A stretch of 64,000 bases of DNA from Zasmidium citrigriseum (GCA_002786025.1 NHNW01000003.1:620001-684000); one strand, 5' to 3'. Counted from the first letter of the stretch, positions 30,739 through 41,746 are shown. Numbers and translations are program-made. The notes: generated by a model not told the origin, from the letters alone.

Positions 30739-31934
30739 TTTGCTCGTAGTATCCGGAACGAACAAGAGATGACTTTGCTGAATTTAAACAAACGATACCG
30801 TGTCTACGGTACTTTGTGGCACAAAATGAGAGATATATGCAAGGAGAGCACGGAACCATATTTACCTCACAACGTGGTGCTATAGCCGGGTATGTGTTCT
30901 AGTCACTGTAGAACGACGCCGCGAAGACGGCCATAGACTCGTCAAGCCATCCAGGAAATCCTCTTTCGACAGACACGTGGGAAATGTACCGGGCTTCAAA
31001 GGACAATACAGGCAAATGCCAATCTCTTGGGTGTCGCTCGGCGTTGACCATCCCGCACATTCCAGCTCGGTGAGATTAGCGAGGTAGGACTTGGCTGGGG
31101 CGCAGTCGTCTTCACGAGCACCACCATCTGGACGATGGTCGTCTGTCGCAGCGTTTTGAGCGGGTTTATCTCCGGATGCACGATGGTGATACGCAGCACG
31201 TCGAATGCCAACGCCGCGTCCAAGAATGATGACCGGGAAACGCTCCATTTCGAGAAGATCGTGAATGCTGTGATGCCAGCTATCAGTCAGCAGTAGATTT
31301 GCAACGTCCTGGGGATCAGGCCCATTGGAACTGAGTACGGAGCAGATGATGGAGAGTTGGTGGAAGAAAGAAGTGATGGTTTCTAGGTTGCAGGATTGAA
31401 TCGAGAGGACAAGGAGACCAGGGAAGGGCCGAGCCGCGAGCTAAATCTTACGTCACCTCGCGCGAGACCCAGAGTCGCGGCGTTCTTCTTCTTCTTCTTC
31501 TTCTTCTCACGTACCATCAATCATTCATTCTGAATGGCCCCACCACACGGGCACTGATTCAATGGGGAACACTTTCAGCATGGCTCGCTGAATCTCAAGT
31601 CGTTTCCAACGTTGGATGTCCTTCAGATGGATTGTTGACTTGAGACGCAGATCGCAAAGAGCATACTTCGGCAGGTATGATTCAATTTGTTGTGTGCTAC
31701 ATACAGCTCTGGTAGGACGAAATATTCAATCTTCAATCTGTCGAAAACAAAGGACAGTCAATCTGGAACATCAAAATTCACGCCCAGTGTATATGCTCTG
31801 CGTGGAAACTCCTGTTCACATTCTAGTTCGCAGTTCTCTCACGTTCGGGCAAGCTAAGCGCCAGTGGACGTCTTGCCTTCCTACCCGGCCACGAGTTAGC
31901 TGTTGCTTGTATGAAAGACTTGAGAAGCTCACCT
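30739..31934. other. Gene-poor region upstream of the MFS transporter
   Basis: About 1.2 kb. A 122-codon minus-strand frame (31248-30880) shows no family features and is doubtful; it could be an unrecognised 5' exon of the transporter since it is in a compatible orientation. Also here: eight TTC units at 31483-31506, which on the minus strand form a GAA tract. Confidence 0.35.
31483..31506. repeat. TTC trinucleotide microsatellite
   Basis: Eight perfect TTC units; a likely length-variable marker in the gene-poor region. Confidence 0.9.
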
Positions 31935-32717
31935 TCACTCATCATCTGTCTCGTTCTCGCTGCAATCGCTCCGGATGTCCTCATCGATATCCATCCCATC
32001 AAATTCTCCGGGAACCGAACGACGAGGACGGAAAAGCGATGCGTTCCTGCTCGGTGAGCGATGCGGGCTTGCGCTTGCGGATACAAGCCGGATCGCTACC
32101 GACTTGTGGACTTCCAAGCCTTTGGAAGACGTAAAAGTCTTGCTATCTGCGCGCATAGCGACTATGGCGCACCTGGATCTTCTAGCAGTGATGCTAATTG
32201 AGCTAGTCTGCGCCCTGCTTTGTAGAAGATGGGCCTCTCGAGCATTTCTCATCCATGCCGTGATTTGAGCTCTACACGAAGGCCTAGTGGCAAGCAGATA
32301 CCTAAGAACCGAGGAATAGTTGCCGCTCTGCATTGCTCTTCTCAACATGGCTTGGAGGGAACGGTGTCGTTGCACGGCTATCTGAGCTCCGCGGTGATAA
32401 CGCTTTGCATGAAGAACTTGATCCTTGCTAATAGCATTTGCAATGATGGACTTCCTGTGGAAGTGAGCGGCAACCAAGGCCAGTCTCTGCAGCTCATGAT
32501 TGATAGAGTCTACGGCGAACCTTGCAGTCATTGGGTCAATCTGACAATTTATTAGTTGATGTGTTGCTGCTCGACATATTCTAGGAAATTGCGTGCCTTC
32601 AGACGAAGAGACGTAGAAAATAGACGCATGGTGCGACTTCCATTCAGATGGGTTGCGCTTGGAGGCGTTCTTGACGAGTCCATGTCCAACTGTGTAGGTT
32701 TGAAGGACGAGAGACAA
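31935..32717 (-). CDS. Hypothetical basic protein with acidic C-terminus (doubtful gene)
   Basis: An open frame of up to 260 codons. From the Met at 32531 it reads as a basic, helix-prone protein (MTARFAVDSINHELQRLALV), then a Ser/Arg-rich part (SRAQTSSISITARRSR) and a sharply acidic end GMDIDEDIRSDCSENETDDE. The contrast between basic body and acidic tail looks more like protein than chance. Just upstream of that Met is an intron-like end (ctaataaattgtcag), so a 5' exon may exist. I recognise no family, and it lies in repeat-rich, gene-poor DNA. Confidence 0.35.
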   Translation of the reverse strand: MSLVLQTYTVGHGLVKNASKRNPSEWKSHHASIFYVSSSEGTQFPRICRAATHQLINCQIDPMTARFAVDSINHELQRLALVAAHFHRKSIIANAISKDQVLHAKRYHRGAQIAVQRHRSLQAMLRRAMQSGNYSSVLRYLLATRPSCRAQITAWMRNAREAHLLQSRAQTSSISITARRSRCAIVAMRADSKTFTSSKGLEVHKSVAIRLVSASASPHRSPSRNASLFRPRRSVPGEFDGMDIDEDIRSDCSENETDDE

Positions 32718-32814
32718 AGTAAAGAAGTACTAAGGTGTGAGGTAGGAAAAAGGAAGAGGAGGAAGACGTGGGCAAGGCGGTCTTTTATATTCGAGTACTT
32801 ACTATACTATCATT

Positions 32815-33240
32815 AGCTATACTACTACCTCTACTACCTTAATACTATCTCTACTACTTTAATACTACATCTACTACCTTAAGACTACCTCTACTACCTC
32901 TACTACCTTAATACTATCTCTACTACTTTAATACTACATCTACTACCTTAAGACTACCTCTACTACCTCTACTACCTTAATACTACTTATACTACCTTAT
33001 TACTACTTCTACTACCTTAATACTACCTCTACTAGTACCTTATCTACTAGCTATACTACTATGTTTACTCCCTTATTTTAACCTCTACTAGCTATACTAC
33101 TAGCTATACTACTAGCTATACTACTATACTACTATACTACTATACTACTATACTACCCTACTACCCTACTACCCTACTCCCCTACTCCCCTACTACCCTA
33201 CTACCCTGCTACTTTACTACCCTATTACCCTACTATACTA
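32815..33240. repeat. Satellite-like low-complexity tract (CTACTA/CTACTACCT family)
   Basis: About 425 bases built from TACTAC, ctactaccta-like and tatactactag units. It contains a perfect 69-base tandem duplication (32841-32909 repeated at 32910-32978). CpA and TpG are scarce, so either the unit composition or RIP may be responsible. It separates the gene-poor stretch from the Gfo/Idh gene. Confidence 0.85.
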
Positions 33241-33465
33241 GAGTGTATTTACTATGCAAAACGACGATGTCGAGATGCGGAGGCATTTCTCAATTCGCTC
33301 TGCGAGCATGCCGAGAAAATTCAGAGGCGATTGCAAATGTATGCGAAGTATTACTGTCCCCATTTCCAGACTACCTAACAGCTGGGCCTTTGTCGCCGCA
33401 GGTTTTTGCATCGACTGCACTAATAGAGAATGTGGCCAACTCTCCGGCGTAAACAACGTCCAAGC

Positions 33466-34650
33466 CTAAGGCCCCGACGGCATGAAGTCCTTCCCACTCC
33501 CTTCAACACTCTTATCCTTCTTGTACTCCGGGTACGCCTTGTACAACATATCACAAACATACAAATCCTGCATAGCATCCTCCACCGAAGTCTTGATCTT
33601 CGTGCCGTTCGTCATGCAATCATGTACGACTTTCAACTCGCAGGTATACGCATCCTCATAGCTTGTCTGAATCGATCGATGGACTTTCTCGCCAAATTCG
33701 TTCATCTCATCGATCTCGACAGTGATGCCCAACCCTTTGACGAAAGGGGTGTCATACTTGATCGTGACGGACTTGTCTTCGCCGAAGATTGCCACATGGG
33801 AGTCGAAGCGAGGGACACTGTCGATTCCCGATTCGTAGAGGCAGGTGAAGCGTTCGTTGGAGCCGGTCTTGTTCTTGTAGTCGAACATGATGGTGTACCA
33901 TCTGGCATGATCTGTCGATCCCGCCACACGCTCGGGCATTCCACCCAAAGCCTCACGCATGATGCTCAAACCATGGCTGCCGAGACAGGGCAGGAGAGTG
34001 CAATAGTCCATCTGCGCTCGACTCAAGCTGTCGTACGAAGCGTTCCAGGCCTCAGAGATGAGCTTCTGAAGACGCTTCTGACGATCGAGGCGTGCCGACT
34101 CCGAAATGTCGTCTGTGTACTTAGTTGAATGGGCCCCGGACTGTCCCATGAAGTAGGCATTAGGGCCAATGATGTCTCGAACACGAGCATACTTGATACT
34201 CTTGATAGTCGATACCTCACGTTTGAAGGCTGTCAAACTCGCTGCGTATCGACGCATGTATCCAACGAAGACTCTTGCTCCGTTCGGTGCTTCCTTCTCG
34301 GCAGCCAGGATCTCTTCACCGGCAGTCAGACTGAGCGTGAGAGGTTTCTCGAGGAATACATTCTTGCCTGCATTGAGTGCAGCAACCGTGTATGGAGTGT
34401 GATATTCGTCCGATGTAAGAATGAAGATCAAGTCAATCTCCGGATTCTCGATCAAGTCTTCGGGCTTCTTTGTTGCGATTGGAATGCTGAACTTGGCGGC
34501 ACAGTGCTCCGCGGTCTTCAGTGAGACGTCGCAAATGGCGACAGTCTTGAACAGGTGAGATAAAAGCTGGATGGTTGGGAGATGTACAATCTGTGCAACA
34601 TCTCCAGCACCAATCATGCCAACTCGTTGTACCTGAGATGCCATTTTCAA
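33466..34650 (-). CDS. Gfo/Idh/MocA-family NAD(P)-dependent oxidoreductase
   Basis: Single exon, 394 residues. The N-terminal Rossmann domain has VGMIGAGDVAQIVHLP and then DLIFILTSDEYHTPYTVAAL, followed by the family's hallmark GKNVFLEKPL with the catalytic-region Lys. The C-terminal alpha/beta domain (AQMDYCTLLPCLGSHGLSIM; the GSHGLSIMREA part corresponds to the family's GxHxxD-type helix) completes it. These enzymes oxidise or reduce sugars, inositols and related ring compounds with NAD(P). Start at 34650 (MKMASQVQ) or the Met two codons later. No signal peptide, so intracellular. Neighbouring laccase is on the same strand; no operon-like link is implied. Confidence 0.87.
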   Translation of the reverse strand: MKMASQVQRVGMIGAGDVAQIVHLPTIQLLSHLFKTVAICDVSLKTAEHCAAKFSIPIATKKPEDLIENPEIDLIFILTSDEYHTPYTVAALNAGKNVFLEKPLTLSLTAGEEILAAEKEAPNGARVFVGYMRRYAASLTAFKREVSTIKSIKYARVRDIIGPNAYFMGQSGAHSTKYTDDISESARLDRQKRLQKLISEAWNASYDSLSRAQMDYCTLLPCLGSHGLSIMREALGGMPERVAGSTDHARWYTIMFDYKNKTGSNERFTCLYESGIDSVPRFDSHVAIFGEDKSVTIKYDTPFVKGLGITVEIDEMNEFGEKVHRSIQTSYEDAYTCELKVVHDCMTNGTKIKTSVEDAMQDLYVCDMLYKAYPEYKKDKSVEGSGKDFMPSGP

Positions 34651-35024
34651 CGTCAGTGGTAGAGAAGAACCAAAGGTTGGATTTTCACGATGGACAGATC
34701 CACGATAATTGTATTAGTATTGCAAAGAGAGATCACCAAAGTTGACACATCAAGCGAAGTGGACACGGTGGCTCCAGTTGAGCTCCTGATTGGGAAAGTA
34801 GAAGGCTGCAGAAGCCTCCCACGTCGTCGTCGGGGGTATCCGCGGAAGAGGGCGAAGCCACCCATACAACTTGGCCAGGAACCAGCTGACCGTGACGTGC
34901 ATGCAATTTGTCAGATCGGATCGTTTGCCTTTGCTGTGAAGCCTCCCTGATTCCTCGTACAAGTCTCGAGCACGTCAACATCAAGGCGTCGACAGAACGT
35001 GATCGATGTGCCCCCCTCTCGCCC
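34651..35024. promoter_or_regulatory. Intergenic region; promoter of the Gfo/Idh/MocA gene
   Basis: 374 bases between the Gfo/Idh start and the laccase stop. No gene seen; no clear motif. Confidence 0.4.
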
Positions 35025-36936
35025 TCAAACACCTGAATCGTACTGCTCAACGTCTTGTGCAGCAACATACGAGTTCCAAGCATCACAGGTCTGGTTCATT
35101 GTCTCCGCATGAATGGTGATTTCGGACTCACGCTCGAGTATCTGCACTGCAAATCCTTCCGATGTATGCTGTGGAGGAGTAAAAGACAGAAGGTCAGTAT
35201 ATGTCTCGAACATGGAGAAAAGTGCTTCTCACCCAGGCGATGTGACAATGCATAAGCCATGACTGTCAAGACTAGATCAGTCTCTGCTTCAGTGCGCGAG
35301 ATAGATAGCATGAACTTACTCCAGGGTTGTTGGTCGGGAAAGCAATGACTACGTATCCGCTCGCCGGCATCATAGCAGTGTCCCGTCTCGGTTTGTCGAC
35401 CACACTAAATGACTGAGCTTCATATGGCCTTCCAGTCCCAGCATCGAGGAGCCAGAAGTCATGACCATGTAGATGTATGGGATGAGCCTGTGCAAAGGGT
35501 GAACGTACAACAAAGTACATCCATTTGTCAGCTTCTGGGAGCTCGATGACTTGCTCTTTGGTGGTGAAGGTCGTTGCCTCGTTTAGAACCTGGAGCAAGG
35601 TCGGATTTCCCCATTCCGTGCGGAAAGACGTGTCGTTCATCGTCCAGAGCAGGGCGTTCGTTGCTACCTGAACGCCGACCTCGGTCTCATTCTGGTACTC
35701 GTACGAGGATGTTGCGTTGATTTGTACATATGGCACAAGATTTGTGCTGGCCTCATCATCGCACGAGTCGGTATAGCTGTAGGCATCCGTGGTCGGATCA
35801 TCGGTTGAGGAGCCGTCGTATCTCAGAATACCTTTGATGTCATCAACTGCGTCGCTCTCCGAACAGGATATCTGTGGAATGGCACGAATCCAAAAGTTGC
35901 CCGTCGTCAGGTTCTTCGCCGTGACAATAACATCATACCGCTGCCCCATTCCAATGCTAAGATCTGTCGTCTCGTACGGGGTGATGGGCACAAAGTCGGT
36001 GGCAATGACTTCGAGGGTGTGCTTGTCGATCATGAAGCGAAAGTGGTTGTCGGCGGCGGCGTTCACCAGACGAAGACGGTATCTTCTGCCAGCAGCGAAG
36101 CTCATTTCGAAGCGAGAGCCCAATGTGTCGTTGTACGTATTGGTTCCGTTGATCAGGCCGTTGATGGCGGTAGGAGGACCGCTAGTCGCAGCTTCCAAAA
36201 CAAGCTCGTCCGCGGTTGACTGCAACAGTCGACGGTCAGCATTCTCAACCTTTGCAAATACCTTTCTACACGTACATGATACCAGTCATTCAGAAACACA
36301 TGACCATGATCTTCATCGTAGTTCGCAGTGGCAGGCCCATTGATGACGATGCCGCCAAACACACCATCCCAAGCCTGCACGTAGAAGTGCGAGTGGTACC
36401 ATCCAGTTCCGTACTCCAAGGCTCGCCATTTGTAAGTATAGCTTTCTCCTGGAGCCACCGGGCACTGCGTCAAACTCGGTACTCCATCCATTTGGCTTGT
36501 CCAGTTTTGTCGAATGCCATGGAAATGGAGTCCAGTGCCATTCGACGAGAGAGCGTTGGTCAGATGGACAACTACAAACTGTCAGTCGACATGAACACTG
36601 CGGAAAGGATTCCCATGGTCACTCACCAACAGTATCGCCCCAGTCGGCGATGATCGTTGGTCCTGGTAGAGATCCATTGATGAGCTGAACAGGTATCTCA
36701 ACCCCATCAGGGGCCGCTGTGGTGTTTTCTATGTTGAACCAGTAGTGACGCTCAACTCCTGTGTCCGGAACTTGCTCATAGTAATTTGTCGATATGTCGA
36801 ATCCATCTCTCCAGCATGACCGATCAGTCGCGCTGTTGACACAGGAATCTTGCCGTGCCAGGTTCTCGAAGAATCCGTAGGTGAGCGAATGAAAGACTGT
36901 AGTGAGCAGCATAGTAGCTCTTGCTTTTTTGAACAT
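35025..36936 (-). CDS. Laccase (ascomycete multicopper oxidase), secreted
   Basis: Five exons (36936-36627, 36571-36276, 36219-35320, 35262-35233, 35168-35025), introns 55-64 bases, 559 residues. A signal sequence opens the protein (MLLTTVFHSLTYGFFENLA after a short basic lead). All four copper motifs are intact: LHFHG (His119, His121), WYHSHF (His163, His165), HPIHLHGH (448-455) and HCHIAWH (507-513). The last motif is mostly in a 30-base exon. Ten residues after Cys508 the axial position of the T1 copper is Phe518, associated with higher redox potential. The C-terminus ends DSGV, like the DSG(L/I/V) plug of ascomycete laccases. It oxidises phenols, reducing oxygen to water; roles include lignin attack, pigment or detoxification. 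Confidence 0.95.
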
Positions 36937-37879
36937 GACAAGAGAAGTGTGGATGAAGCAGAAATGAGAGAGCGTGTGAAAGCGACAGATGCGAGAAAGA
37001 AAGTAGACGCCTTTTCACGATGTAGTCAAACCAGAAACTGAAAATGAGAAAAAATAGGAGGCATGATCACGAGCTCGGTCTCATCTCGCATGCCCGGAAT
37101 GACTGTGGTGTGGGTCGATGTATTGCCGCGCGGGTGGCACAAAGCAGTAGAAGAAGTTCATCGGCCCCTAAACGACGACCACGCCGAGGGCCACAGGCAT
37201 CATGATCTGAAAGTGCTGTCGTAATTCTAGGAGGCCGTGTGGTCGATTCAGGGCGGAGGCTGTAGACGAAAGTCTGCTGAAGAAGTCGCAGTATCGGCTC
37301 GCACCTCGTATATGCCCTGCTGCAGAACTTTTCTTCCCTCAAATTTCTTGAGATATGTCCGTGTTCTCGCCCGAAAGCATCCAGATGGTCCGAGTGACGA
37401 GGCTGCCAATGGACTAAGGGGTTATCAGGCTGTGCTAGCTGTTCGAGCCCGACGAAAGTCCGCCAACACTCTCCCAGCACCCAGGTGACCCACTTCGAGT
37501 CGTAGTGCGCTGTTCACATCTCGAGAGGAGTACTTGCATGATTGCATAGTACCAAGCCTGTAGCTGGCTCTCGGACATGCTTGTGTTGCAGTTTCCGGCA
37601 GCCTTTCTCGATGAATCTCTACAGGCTGCGACCCGACGCTTCGGGACCACTTCTCACTAGTGTGACATCTATCCCTGCGCATAGGCGTCGCGACAGTCTC
37701 GAACGCACCGCTGATGACGAGGACTCAACGATCGTATACACAGAACTTCGGACTGTCTGGAAGCGAGGTAAGAAGACTGTCGTTTGGACCGACCGCACGC
37801 ATCACCCGGGCTACCGCCGAACTCTTTGAAAAGACTATCAGCTTCGAGCCTCGATCAGTACTTCTCCTCGACAACCATC
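36937..37879. promoter_or_regulatory. Divergent intergenic region between laccase and small secreted protein genes
   Basis: About 940 bases. Open frames here are not convincing as genes. Presumed promoters of both neighbours; I see no strong TATA box or other named site. Confidence 0.4.
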
Positions 37880-38492
37880 ATGTGGTCACTCTCACCTTTG
37901 CTCCTTGCCGCTGCGCACGCAGTAGCATCTTCCGCGCTTTCGACATCCAGAACGTACACCAAGAGAGGCGCCGAAACGAACGCCACACTCCTTGCCTATG
38001 GCACCAACAGCGACGGATGGCCCATCGCCTACAACACGAGTGACAGTAAGTTCCCGAGCCGATCACAAGTCCTCGAAATTCGTCACTTACTCTGTAATAC
38101 CAGGCCTCCTCTACATCGCAATCGACCCCTCCAACAGCACCGTAAGCCTCGTCCCACTCCTCTGGAACCTCGCCGCCATAACCCAAGAAGACTGGATCGC
38201 AAACGCAACCTTCACCAACGGCACAAGCGCCGGTGCCCTCTACATTCGCCCCGAGGACAATGCCTTGAGCGTCGCGGCAATTCCGGACGTCGACGAGACT
38301 CCCAATGATGCGTACAATGGGTTTGCATTGTTCGCTACGCAGCTCGTGTACGATAATGAGACGAATCTGCAGGCGCAGTTCTGGGGCGTGCCGACGGATT
38401 TGGAAGATGTTCATGCGCTGGTTTGGGTTGAGGAGGATGCGGAGGCGGCGGAGGGAGCGTTTCCGGTGGTTGTTAAGGGCGTTGAGGAGTGA
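37880..38492 (+). CDS. Small secreted protein, conserved-hypothetical type
   Basis: Exons 37880-38045 and 38104-38492; the 58-base intron (GTAAGT ... CAG) joins NTSD-SLLYIAI in frame; 184 residues. Residues 1-18 (MWSLSPLLLAAAHAVASS) are a signal peptide. A Lys-Arg pair at 28-29 could be a Kex2 site. The mature part has YGTNSDGWPIAYN, several N-glycosylation sequons (NAT, NST, NET) and no cysteine that I can see. I do not recognise an enzymatic domain; similar short secreted proteins occur widely in filamentous fungi. Extracellular role unknown; an effector function is possible but unsupported. Confidence 0.72.
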
Positions 38493-38734
38493 GATTGGAA
38501 GGTGGAAGACAACGGGCGGTGTAACTAGTGTTGCTACTGCAGACGATTCGTTAAGCGTTGCGTGTTCGATATACGTACTATCAGATCGATGGCAGCATCT
38601 ACAACAGACTACGCTCAGCCTGCAAAGGCATCAAACAGCAAGAATGGACAACTTCGCGCAGCTGTACTCGTTAGCCAGAATCATCACGGCATCGAAGACT
38701 CATACCTGCATTCTCTGGATCCTCTGCGTCCACA

Positions 38735-41004
38735 TCAGAAGATAGCCCTTACCCCAGCAACAGCCCAATCCTTAATCCCCTTCTTCTTATTCTCCTCCTG
38801 CATCTCCGCAACACTAGCCCGTCGCTGATCCGCCGTAACATCCTCACCACTAATCATAGTCCTCTGGCCCTCCCGCATACCAGTGTAGATATCAATATCC
38901 CTCAACCTGATGAACAATGGGCGGTGCTCCGGGCGAGCGAACCAGCTGTAGATCTTCCAGCCAAGGTACAGAGCGAGGAGGAAGGGACCTGCTAAGTAGG
39001 CCTGGAAGAAAAGCTCGGCGTTTAGGTAAGGTCCTCCAACGGGGTAGAGTGCGACATAGAATTGTGCGATGAGACAGATGATGTTGAGGAACAGGCAGAC
39101 GTAGGAGCCCCAGACGCCGAAGGCGGCTTTGAAGGGGAGTTCGTCGGTGGAGTGGCCGTTGGCAGCCCTAGAAGACATCGTTAGTGACGCAGGAAGAAAT
39201 AAATGTGCTGGGGTAACACGAACCAAGCTTGACGGAAGCGAATGTGTGCAAGGGCGATGCTTCCGTATACGAAGAAGAGCGAGAGGCCCGAGAGGGATAG
39301 AAGCCAGGTGAAGATATCTCCTCCATTGTCCGCCAAGTTGATGAAGGCCAAGCAGCCGAAGAGGAGCTGGATCAGCACCACAACGGTAGGACGGCCCTTT
39401 CTGTCAACGTACGCGAAGAGCTTGGGACCCATGCCTGCACAGAACATTAGCAAACTCGATCCCTAAGTGGCGAAGGAAATGCATACCGTTAGCGGCCAAC
39501 GCCTGCATAGTCCTCGTGGATCCAAAAGTACAAGAATTCGCCACACTCATGACCGCAATCAGAATGACCGCATTGAAGATCGACGGAAGAGCCTTAATCC
39601 CCGCGAGCTGGATGGCAATTACGAAGGGCGAATGCCGCGACGTAGAACCCTCGGCATCGTACAATGGGCTGTTAGCCGGCACGATCAGACCCACAAGGAG
39701 CAAGTTGACGATGTAGAAGATTCCGATACGCCAGACAACTTGCTTGCTCGCACGCGGGATCTCTTTTCTTGGATTGTCGGTTTCGGCGGCGGCGAGTCCA
39801 GTCAACTCGGTGCCAGTGTATGCGAACGAGGCTGTGACGAAGACTGTGCAGAAGCCGTGGAAGCCGTTGAGGAATGCGCTGTAGGGAGAGGTCCTACGCT
39901 AGGGTATCAGCATTGTTCACGGAAGGCAGAAAACGAATGGGAGCATACCAATATCTTCCACCGATGTAGCCTCTGTCGTCTGTCGGAACACCACCGACAT
40001 CGATGATGATGCCCAGAATCATGAAGCCGACGCAGGCAATGATCTTGAGCATACTGAGCACAAATTCAACCTGACTTCGTTAGTACATCTTCTCTGAGAG
40101 AGATAGATCGTGACTTGCCTCGCCATATCCTCTGACGCCGAAGAACTGGATTGCTACGAGTGCCACGAGTAAGGGAACGATCCAGGCACTGTTGTTGATA
40201 CCTTCGGATCCGGACCAGAAATGGATAATGTTGCAAGCGGCGGAGATCTCGAACGGAAGGACAATGAGCCAGCTGAGAGCGTACTGCCAGCCTGATTGCA
40301 ACGTTAGCTACATTTGAGGTAAACAACACGGTCGAGAGTTGCTTACCGACAGCGAAGCCCCAGCTGGGATCCAAGAACCGACAGACATACATGGTGAAAG
40401 CTCCATTGATGGGGTACATGACTGCCAACTCGGCGAGTGCCTGCATCATCACTGCAAGAATAAGTGAGTCCAGGAGTGTTGAATCAAATCCAAGGATCGC
40501 CACTTACAGTAGATCATAATTCCCACGATGAAGAAGCCGATGAGGACCGAGGCCGGGCCTGGTTGATTGTTAGCAATGGCAAGTCGATCAAGCAGTCAGG
40601 TTCACAGTATTCCAACGAACCCCCAGTTTGGAAAGCACTGCCCGAGCCAATGAACAGACCAGCTCCAATGGCACCACCACTGCAGACATGTCAGTGACCT
40701 CGTAGCACGCCCGTTCGAACGTATTCATACATGGCAATCATCTACCCACAGAAGCGGATCGTTAGCCATCATCCCTGCAAATATTGCATAGACATTCATC
40801 TGTAACACTTACTTGCATGTGACGACCCCTCAAGTTTCGATGCAATTTGTTCTGATCCGCATTGATAATGGCCGTGTCTTCCGGATCAATACTGAACTGC
40901 CGTCCTCGTACATGGTCGGCAAGCGGCGCCGGCTGAGCAGCCGGGCCACCAGATTTCTCCCCAATCTCGACGCTTTCTCGTTGCAAGCTCATCTTCGCAA
41001 ACAA
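38735..41004 (-). CDS. Amino-acid permease, AAT/APC family, ten exons
   Basis: Exons: 41004-40813, 40741-40731, 40679-40621, 40558-40508, 40451-40347, 40291-40119, 40070-39949, 39893-39487, 39434-39224, 39167-38735. All phases close to give 587 residues (583 if the second Met is used). Exon 2 is only 11 bases. The intron after 40119 has a GCAAGT donor (GC-AG type). The protein has NKLHRNLRGRHMQMIAIGGA, then IGAGLFIGSG, and GWQYALSWLIVLPFEISAAC, the first and third helices of yeast-type amino-acid permeases, and twelve predicted membrane segments. It imports amino acids with protons at the plasma membrane. Substrate range is not readable from sequence. Confidence 0.92.
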
Positions 41005-41584
41005 AGACGAAACGGAAAAAAGTGGAGGAAGAAAAGTTCGAGCTCAATGGAAGACTGCTAGAAAAGACATCAGATGTCAGTACACAAATACCCTCAAAAC
41101 TCTGGGCAAAAGCACGCGTGCTTCATGATCAAGCCACCGTCTCAATGGGGAAGGTGATGCCCGAACGGCCTCAGATATACTTTGCGCATCGCGGGATTTG
41201 GTTGGACAGCCTTGCTAGCTCTGGCAGACCATAGAAGCTCCACGAGCTTATCTAGCCGAGCCACGGTCTTATAAGGAAGCTTGACTTACTGATCGTGAAA
41301 TGGCTTTATAAGTCGGCCCTTTGCGTTCTTTTGGTGTTGTGGCCGCTGTTCGCCACTGCAGGCTTCTCACCACAAGAACTTGGCGCCTCTCCGTCGCTAC
41401 GATCGTCGCTGACGCCGGCATTGCCAAGGCTGCGTGCCGTTGTCTAGATCTGCATGGACCATCAGTTCTGGCAGTCGATCACATGCACACCGATTACTTG
41501 CCTCCACCAATAAGGTCACAGCGTCGCTCGCAGCGGCTTGATATACCACTTCGAGGACTTGCTCCTCATTCGTACACCGCCAAT
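41005..41584. promoter_or_regulatory. Intergenic region upstream of the amino-acid permease
   Basis: About 580 bases; no convincing protein gene. Carries the permease promoter; no clear TATA box found. Confidence 0.4.
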
Positions 41585-41746
41585 GGCTCTATAGTGCAAT
41601 GGTCAGCACGTCCAGCAAAAGAGGTCCTGCACTCGTTTCGGCGACTGTAGGCTTGTCCTTGAAGGTCCGCCCTTCGGGAGCCGTTTGTATCGGTCACGCA
41701 AGTGATTCGTGACTGGGAGATCTCTGTTCGATTCAGAGTGGAGCCA
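41585..41746 (+). tRNA. tRNA-like Pol III unit, copy 1, with long structured insert in the anticodon region (identity unclear)
   Basis: Ends form a perfect 7-base-pair acceptor stem (GGCTCTA with TGGAGCC), followed by discriminator A. A 4-bp D stem (GTGC/GCAC) and a perfect T arm (CTCTG-TTCGATT-CAGAG) are present. The A-box TAGTGCAATGG and B-box TGTTCGATTCA are good Pol III matches, and TTTTT follows at 41752-41756. Between TCCAG (anticodon stem 5') and CTGGG (3') lie ~100 bases. With the normal 37/38 intron position the loop would be CAAAAG+A with A instead of U at position 33, which is abnormal. Functional decoding is therefore uncertain. A second copy lies 348 bases downstream. Confidence 0.55.

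Noticed and set aside
30880..31248. 122-codon minus-strand frame upstream of the MFS gene as a separate gene
   Set aside because: No family features and no clear splice link; kept only as a remark in the intergenic entry.
15162..33240. CRISPR-like repeats in the repetitive tracts
   Set aside because: Repeats are contiguous satellite or RIP products in a eukaryotic genome, without spaced unit-spacer structure.
20437..36936. A secondary-metabolite gene cluster (oxidases, MFS, laccase)
   Set aside because: No polyketide, peptide or terpene synthase core enzyme is present, and a receptor gene and gene-poor DNA interrupt the run.
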